DNA from: Paguma larvata
Lineage: Eukaryota; Chordata; Mammalia; Carnivora; Viverridae
Direction of reading: 5' to 3'
Assembly (NCBI GenBank): GCA_030068075.1
Contig: CM057832.1
Span: 76,507,002 to 76,571,001 of the forward strand
Length of the DNA: 64,000 bases
Positions 57,277-64,000 of this stretch are shown in pieces. The notes under the pieces were generated by a model. That model was not told the origin of the DNA. It ran no database searches and worked only from the letters and a program-made list of their open reading frames with translations. Position numbers and translations under genes: made by a program. Each line of letters begins with the position of its first letter. Positions within the stretch are counted from its first letter, which is position 1.

Positions 57277-59523
57277 AAGATCAATTTCTTTTTTAATGGG
57301 GGTGGAGGTGAGGTAAAAAGAACCCAAGTGTTCATTTAAACTAAAAGGAGAAAACTGAGTCCCTAATCAATGCAAGAGCTACCATTTGCAAAGCTTCCTT
57401 TTTGTCTCCATTCAGAAAGAATGCGGTGAGAGCTGCATTGTGTTTCTGCTTTGCAGAGGCTGATTTTGCAAAACCTCGCCTGTTGCTACAACCATTTACC
57501 GTCCTGTTCCCCTGTGACAGATCCGGAACTAAGCACTAAATCTGCACTGTCTTTTCCAATTCATACCTCTATGAGGTAATGTATCATCCTGCTACAGAGA
57601 GGTTTGGAGAGATAGAGTCATTTTTCCTATTTATTTCCCATGTTTTCTGAGTCAGACAATGAATCCCTGATTACCTCCAGAGCTTGCTTTTTCAAGAATT
57701 CAATTTCTTATGTCGATAATTATTAGTAGCATTTCCGAAGTCGACTGCTAAATGGTGAGAAGGGCGCGTGCCCTGGATGAACATCGAACTCTCAGAAAGA
57801 TGACTGTTTCTTGACTCTTTCTTCCCTTATTTAGCTGTGACTCTCGTGTTAAATTCCGATCTCTCTTGGCCTCAGTTTTCTCATCTACAAAATGGTCCCT
57901 TCAAACTGGAAGGCTTCCAAGACCAACTCCAGCTGTCAGCAATCAAAGCCGGAAGAGAAGAGGGGACAGAAGGTCAGGTGTGATCATGGGGTTAACTGCC
58001 CAGCAATGTTATTTTGCAAGTTTCCAGAGCAATTAACAGTTCATTGAAAAATGTAGGTAACTGTTCCGTGATGGCCCTGAATTCTTTTTCAGCCGGGGCC
58101 CTTCTAGTGTCTTCTATCAAATCCTCTCCAGCAGTTTACCAAGCCCAGACACATTGCCAACTTTCCCCGCAACTTTCTTGGAAAGCTCTGAAGGTACACT
58201 CTGTACCTATTGTTTTGGGGTGAACTGGGGCTGAGGACGGGGGCGGGTGTGAAGCTTCCTAAAGGTGGGGGACTACACCATCAAACGTTCAAGGTGAACT
58301 CTACCTCCTTAGAGGAAAAGCCAGGTGAAGTGAGGATGTGTGGGTCGAAGATTTTGGACTGATTCTCAAACCTTGACAGGCACACCAGACCTCCCTCGGA
58401 AGCTGTAAAATGCTAGCAGCGTCCACGTCCCACACGTCTTGGGGTGGATGCATTTAAAAAAAACTCTTCAGTATGATGAAAGGGCATTCTAGGTTGAGGA
58501 CCTCTTTCAGAGAAAAACAACCTGCTAAGGAGATCAACAAATCCATTCGGCCAAATCGCAGTGCCGTTTGGAAGGCTCACCTGTGCCCGGAAATCTTGCC
58601 CATCAGCGTGAGGAATCTGGCGGAGGAATCAAAAGACCGAGAAAGTTTTGAGGAGAGCCCGGAGTATCCTAGGAAACAGGAACAGTCTGGTCACAGCAGC
58701 TACAGCAGGCCCGGGCAAAGGCTGGAGGAGAACATTCCAGGAAGAGAGAGTGAGGGGTGGATCTGTGTGGAGAGGGCTCCAGAGCTCGATTAGGGCATTC
58801 GAGAGCTGGAGGGAGGGATGGAAAGGCCCCTGCAGGCTGACTTGGGCGGCGGAAGCCTGGAAAATTCAGTGAGTGATGGGAGAGGGGCCACACCTGAAAG
58901 ACAGGATTCTGATAAGAGGGTAGGATGGAAATTGATCTTGGAAAAAAGCAGGGTAGGTCAGGGAGAATGGGAGGACTAATAATCATCTTTAAATTGCTGG
59001 TGACAAGCAGGGCAGGTTGAAAGACCTGTAGCAGAGAGGCAAGGGCCAGGGAGAAAGACAGAGGAGGGAACAGAGGCATCGCTTTGCTCTGAGGTTCCAG
59101 AAACCAGGAGAATGTGCCAGCGTGGGCATGGGAAGATGGATGATATAAAAAATCCAGGAAATGCAGGTTCTCTTTCTCAGGTGGGTTGGGAAGGCTCTTG
59201 GAAGGCTTCGCCAACCCAGATAGGTTTGTATTTCCACAACTAGAATGGTTAATTTATGAGTATGGTATTTGTAACTTTGGTTCGAGAAAATATTCCTGTG
59301 TTAAGGCACTTTGCCCCAACCTGGATAAAGACCAGTTTTTCCACCTAAGGGCTGCTTTTTCTGCTTGTCATCAAGTAAACAACCTGTGGTTTAGGGACAT
59401 CTTTCTGCCAAGATGCCTGCAACTTAATACCTAATAGGGTTTGTTTGTTTTTGCTTTTTTTTTTCTTTAACTATGCAATTTGGGGCTAAGTAAATATTAG
59501 AAGTTTCAAGGTCACTTATTTCC
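57277..59523. other. Anonymous, purine-rich and GC-richer block at 58440-59220
   Basis: MIR-like TGGCCTCAGTTTTCTCATCT lies at about 57868 (minus). The block 58440-59220 is AGGGA/GGGAGA-rich on the plus strand, with a 106-codon plus frame (58473-58793) and the window's longest frame, 181 codons minus (58669-59214). Neither resembles a known protein; the minus one is Pro/Ser/Leu-rich, as expected from a polypyrimidine strand. Confidence 0.45.
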
Positions 59524-59533
59524 CGAGGTCAGT

Positions 59534-59761
59534 TTTTTTTAAATGTTTATTTATTTTCGAGGGAGAGAGAGACAGAGAGACAGGGAGACAGTGTGAGTGG
59601 GAGAGGGGACCGAGTGAGTGAGGGAGGCACAGAAGCCAAAGCAGTCTCCAGGCTCCCAACTGTCAGCACAGCGTCTGATGCGAGGCTTAAACTCCCAGAT
59701 CGCGAGATCATGACCTGAGCCAAAGTCGGCCGCTCAACTGACTGAGTCTCCCAGGAGCCCC
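59534..59761 (-). mobile_element. Carnivore tRNA-Lys SINE
   Basis: TAAATGTTTATTTATTTTCG start, GAGGCTTAAACTCCCAGATC, and ACTGAGTCTCCCAGGAGCCC end. CGAGGTCAG flanks it (59524-59532 and just after 59761). Confidence 0.94.
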
Positions 59762-59770
59762 TCGAGGTCA

Positions 59771-60319
59771 GCTTTTAATAAAAATGTCCAAGAATGATCA
59801 TTAGTAGCCAGTACTCTCTCACATAGGGAAGAAAGAAAGCACCCACATTGAAGGCTAAACCTGACATATTCCCTCAAGAGTAACCTTCAGGCTCTCAGAG
59901 TCACATTCACAAAATATCATAGATTTCAAAATATCTACACTCTAGAAGTCATATACTAAAAGATCTGACAAGGGCTTACGAACCATATGGATTTTCTGAC
60001 CTCCTGGCAGAAGCTGTATTAATTGGCATTTAATCATATCATCCTTAGCTACTGAAAAAAAACCAAAGCAAAATATCTTTACTCCTAATGTTTTTCCATG
60101 AAGTATCACCTTCTCTAAGATAATTAACCCCATATTGGATTAATGTAGAGACATCATGTAGCCATAGCAAATCCCTTGTGCAAGTACCCATATTCTAGAC
60201 AATCGAAAATAGTTGCTTGACAATGTGTTCATTAAAAGGTTTGTTAGGGGATTGGGGAAGGATAATGAGAATTACCTTGTATTCCCATTAGTTGAAAGGA
60301 AAATCCATTCCAAAATAAT
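59771..60319. other. Anonymous sequence
   Basis: Nothing was recognised. Confidence 0.5.
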
Positions 60320-60570
60320 AATTGTGGCAGTTAATGTTTATTGTGAGCTTACAGGACATAGGTATTTTAGAGAGCTTTCTGTATTCTTGCAGTTATAACC
60401 AAGCTTAGAAGGAACTGCTATGTTTTTCTCTGTTTGACAGATGATGAATTCTGAGGTGTAGAGAAGCTACAAAATTTGCTCAAGCTGACTGCGTGCAAGT
60501 GGTGGAAAAAGAGATTTGAACCCAAGTAGTACAGCCCTCGCGTCTGTGCCCCTAGCCTCTGATTATACCT
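60320..60570 (+). mobile_element. MIR SINE
   Basis: TTATTGTGAGCTTACAGGAC, TTGACAGATGATGAATTCTG, AGGTGTAGAGAAGCTACAAA and AGATTTGAACCCAAGTAG follow MIR order. Confidence 0.8.
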
Positions 60571-60740
60571 TATACTAGAGAAATCTTCAGCTGAAGCTTG
60601 AGGCTTCTACTGCTAACAATAGCCACCCTTATCGATATGACTTCGTAAAGCAAGAGATAATCACTTAGGATAGGGGGGCTACTCCTCCAAACTAGGTTGC
60701 AGCGTATCGGTTCCACACTTGCACTAAATGGCATGGATTG

Positions 60741-61189
60741 TGTGTTAGTTTCCTGGGAATGCTGTCACAAATTACTACACATTTGTTGGCTTACACCAAC
60801 AGAAAGCTATTAACTCATAGTCTGGAGGCCAGGAACCTGAAATCAGTGGGTTAGTAGGACTTGGCTCCTTCTAAAGGCTGTGAGCGGGAATTTCCCTGGG
60901 CCTCCTCCAGCTTCTGGTGGCTCCTGCTGCTCTTTGGTTTACGGGCTGCATCACTCCAATCTCTCCCTCTGTCTTCACATGGCCGTGTTTTTCTCAGTTT
61001 CTCCTCTGCGCGTCTCTTACAAGGACACACGTCTTTGGATTTAGGGCTCAGATGGATGGCCAGAGTGATCTCAACTTGAGACCCTTAACGTAATGACATT
61101 TACGAAGATCATTTTTCCAAATGACATCACATCCACAGGGTCTAGGGTGTGGACATATCTTTTTGGAAGCCACTATTCAGCCCACTGCA
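60741..61189 (-). mobile_element. MLT1-type LTR, inverted
   Basis: The plus strand reads TGTGTTAGTTTCCTGGGAAT, GTTGGCTTACACCAACAGAA, GTCTTCACATGGCCGTGTTT, TTACAAGGACACACGTCTTT and ends ATTCAGCCCACTGCA. This is the reverse complement of the MLT1 order at 44010. No internal genes. Confidence 0.85.
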
Positions 61190-61309
61190 GATGCAATATC
61201 ACAATCACTACCATGGCTCCATGATCAAAGAATTTCAGTCAGCTCATTCAGATTCTACTTATTTTTATTATGTTCCCTGCGAGCAACAGCTTAGCAGAGT
61301 CTCTGAATC

Positions 61310-61500
61310 CCTATTTCCGGGGTTCAAATACAAGCTCTGTTTTTTTATAGGTTCATAAATATGAATATTTAACAAATCTCTCCCTACCTCAGTAGCCGTT
61401 ACCAGTAAAATAAGGACTTCAAACAGTACCTTCTTTAGAATTCGGTCAAAAGAATAAAAAGTATTTAATAGCTGCAAAACACTTAACACTTGGGACGCAA
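61310..61500 (-). mobile_element. MIR-like fragment
   Basis: TCCGGGGTTCAAATACAAGC, CTCCCTACCTCAGTAGC, CCAGTAAAATAAGGACTTC and GCTGCAAAACACTTAACAC follow inverted MIR/MIR3. Confidence 0.65.
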
Positions 61501-61924
61501 TAATTATGCAAAAAACAGTAGCTTCTTTTCACAGAAAAGGAATGTTATACTTCGAGGGATTATGAGGAGGGGGTGCTTCATCGAAAAGGTGATGTTTGAC
61601 ATAAATTTAAAGCAAAAATGGGAAGAGAGGCTAAGCAGGGAAAAATATTTGCAAAGGTAGAGATGTTTAAAAGAACTCGGTGTGGTTAAGAAATTAAATG
61701 AGATATAAAATGGTAGAAGGTAAGCCTGGAACCTAGCTTCCTAAGCCAGAACCTCCAAATGGTTCCTAAATCTTTCATCTCTCATACCCCACAACTAGTG
61801 GCTTGGTCTTATGAATTCAGCCACCTGTATATTTCTCACTGTTTTGGAATCTTTATTCCCATTTGCCATTAACTAGATCTGGTTCCGTTAAATCTTTTCT
61901 CACCTATTTTAACAGCTTTCTATA
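61501..61924. other. Anonymous sequence
   Basis: Nothing was recognised. Confidence 0.5.
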
Positions 61925-62390
61925 TTAGCCAAGATGGCATTTATCAGCCACTATGAACAACGAAAACTTTGAAATGGCTTAAATAAAGAGGATTTATATT
62001 TCTGAAATATCAAGTTGTCTAAAGGCAAGGGGCTGCTTCCAATGGTTCACAGCTCCTTGAGAGTTGGGGTGATATCTCTACCACTCTGGTCTTTTTATTC
62101 TGGTTGATAAAAGGCGACCACAGCTGTAACCATCACATCCATCTTCAAAACAACAAGGGGAACCACCATGCCAGCCGTACCTGTTCCATTCTAACATGGA
62201 AGAGACAGTAAGTTTCCCGGAAACCACCAGCAGACATCTGCTTAAGTCTCATTACTGTAAGAGAAGCTGAGACGGTAAATACTTGGCTTCTCATACCGTC
62301 ACTGCAAAGAAAAGAAGGCTCAGTGTAAGAAAAGAGAGCAGGCTGCATGTTGGGAGTATAATTCACACCGTCTGCCACTCCTCATGGAGA
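61925..62390. mobile_element. Ancient interspersed repeat, family not assigned
   Basis: AAATGGCTTAAATAAAGAGG, ATTTCTGAAATATCAAG, GGCGACCACAGCTGTAACCA, TCACATCCATCTTC and AAACCACCAGCAGACATCTG resemble a widespread mammalian repeat I cannot name. Confidence 0.45.
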
Positions 62391-64000
62391 GTGGTCTTGT
62401 CTCCAGTCTCTCCCTAACCAGGTCCCACTCCCATGGTCTAATCAGCCTCCAGGTAGATGAACGTGATCATTTTATTTCATTATGTTCCAGTCTGCCTGCA
62501 GAGTGCGTGCCGTTCAATACCATCTGTGACTTACTCTCCTCTGTCTTTCCAGGGTCATCTTTTGTTATTTACTCCCTTATGTTTGGTGTTACGTCTGCTT
62601 TCTCTTTGTCACCATGCATCTAGGATGTTGTCGAGAAGACAGGAGACACCCAATGTGTGTGTGTTGTGGGAATGAGAGAATTCCTCATACATCCCAAGGT
62701 TGTATGCCTCTCTAGTTTTTACTATTCCCCTTGGCCTGGTATATCCTCAAACTCCACATTGTAGGCCTGAAAAATGCCACTTTAATCTTCTGAACACTTT
62801 TGGTTCCATGAACCTGCTATCGCTTGCTCTCTTTTCTCTCTATTGATGGTTGCGACGGATACCGTATTGCCCAGATCTGCTGGTCAACACACACATCTCA
62901 ATCGTCGTTGGGGAATTTCTACTGATGATAACTCTCCGGACAATTTTGCCCCTGGTTTCAGGAAATCCCCTAGCTCTGGGCTTCCCTCTCTTCCAGGAGG
63001 CTGCAGCTAGCGACTGGTCGATAGAGAGAAACAGACCCCCTGCTGCTTTGACTCACTACAGGACAGCTGCAAAGGCTCATTCCTACTCCATCGCTCCCCA
63101 GAGGATCTTTGAGACGTTGGTTCAAGTACACAGACGTTATGATTCAAGTTCCCCTTCTGCTTTCCTCAGAAGTTCCCCAACTCTGTTTTCCTCACTTCCC
63201 TGCAAATGTATCTTCTGGTAGTTCTCCTCCACAAGACTTCTATGTAGAAATTTCCAGAGTCTTTCCAGGGAACCCAATCGAAAACAACTACGTTGGAATT
63301 TGTGACCAACTGCATATAATCTGTTGGTCAATCCTGGCCATGTAGGGATATTGAGCACTTTTATAAACTGACTGCTTCCTGAAGTCAGCTCTGCTACGCA
63401 AGTCTGGACTTCTGCCATCCCAGCAGGATTATTCATCTTGCATTCAAAGTTTAAAATAGGAAGACATTTTCTAGAGAAAGTGCTATGAAAAAGATTTGCC
63501 ACCATTTCCTTAAAACACTAGAACCTTTATTTAATGCTTCTCTTTTTGTCTTATGAAGACAAATCAGAAAAGCCACAATTCTACAAACACAAATGTCTGT
63601 ATCGATACAGAAGACTTACATTACTTTTTAACATTGCCCCTCTATCTAATTACGCCCTCATGCACCCAAGCCCACCCCACTGCCACCACACACCTACGTA
63701 CCCTCCTGCATACGCACACAGCAGTGTTCTTGACAGTGAGTATGAGGTATCTAAAAAGTCTTGAATGCAGGCCACCTACCTTGGTACGTTCCAGAATAAA
63801 TCTCTTTTCTAGGTGTGCATATAATATGGAATAAAATTGACTTGCTACCCATTTGATAAATGAAATGGAGTTTGGTGAACAAGCTAAAGGTAGCCATCTG
63901 TGGATGAAGGATGGCAGATGGTGCCTGCCTGAGTTTCTCTGCTCCTGCCACGATCCAACCGCTTCCTTACTGGTAACAATCCACACAGGGAATGATGAAA
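62391..64000. other. Anonymous sequence to window end
   Basis: L2-like wording near 62700-62850 (GGCCTGGTATATCCTCAAAC) is weak. The overlapping frames at 62850-63986 have no recognisable similarity. Confidence 0.45.

Noticed and set aside
57720..57790. CpG island near AAGGGCGCGTGCCC
   Set aside because: Only a few CpGs in a short stretch, below island size.
1..64000. SINE A and B boxes as tRNA genes
   Set aside because: The SINE heads are tRNA-derived, but each is followed by the CT-rich body and A tail with no aminoacyl stem closure, so they are SINEs.
1..64000. CRISPR arrays, operons, bacterial ribosome sites, phage genes
   Set aside because: Repeats are dispersed SINEs, not regularly spaced short units, and no bacterial gene structure exists.

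Overview
This window is vertebrate nuclear DNA, almost certainly from a cat-family carnivore. The main evidence is 32 copies of a tRNA-Lys-derived SINE. They share the head GGGGCGCCTGGGTGGCTCAG, RNA polymerase III A and B boxes, a CT-rich body and an AATAAA/poly-A tail, which matches the felid SINEC consensus as I know it. Many copies carry clear target-site duplications. MIR, L2, old L1/HAL1 and MLT1-type LTR remnants fill in an ordinary eutherian background. There are no bacterial-style genes, operons or CRISPR arrays.

I found no functional protein-coding gene. The open frames are short and mostly lie inside repeats or match nothing I recognise. The only gene-like sequence is a decayed processed copy of ATP5MC2 (ATP synthase c subunit) at 877-1445. 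The window therefore looks intergenic or deeply intronic.

Layout. 1-8 kb: the ATP5MC2 retrocopy, one SINE, an L1 tail and a MIR. 7.4-8.8 kb: a HAL1/L1-like LINE split by a SINE. 9-23 kb: many SINEs with a MIR and L2 pieces. 23.6-28 kb: L1 and other old repeats, then more SINEs. 28.4 kb: a strong CTCF-like motif. 31.2-33.4 kb: an L2 interrupted by an LTR with U3/R/U5-like signals. 34.5-37 kb: old L1 around a tRNA-Gly 5' half. 39-52 kb: L1 pieces, MLT1, a (CTTT)n tract and many SINEs, ending in a tRNA-Ile 5' half with a SINE at the same target. 52.4-64 kb: mostly anonymous sequence with four SINEs, MIRs and an inverted MLT1.

The most interesting observation is the pair of tRNA 5' halves, at 35587-35621 (tRNA-Gly-UCC, minus) and 52184-52220 (tRNA-Ile-UAU, plus). 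Both stop at about nucleotide 35, inside the anticodon, both lack a poly-A tail, and both are flanked by 14-15 bp direct repeats. They look like retrotransposed tRNA halves. This resembles the reported mammalian 'tailless retropseudogene' class more than a wholly new system. All family names come from remembered consensus sequences, since no search could be run.
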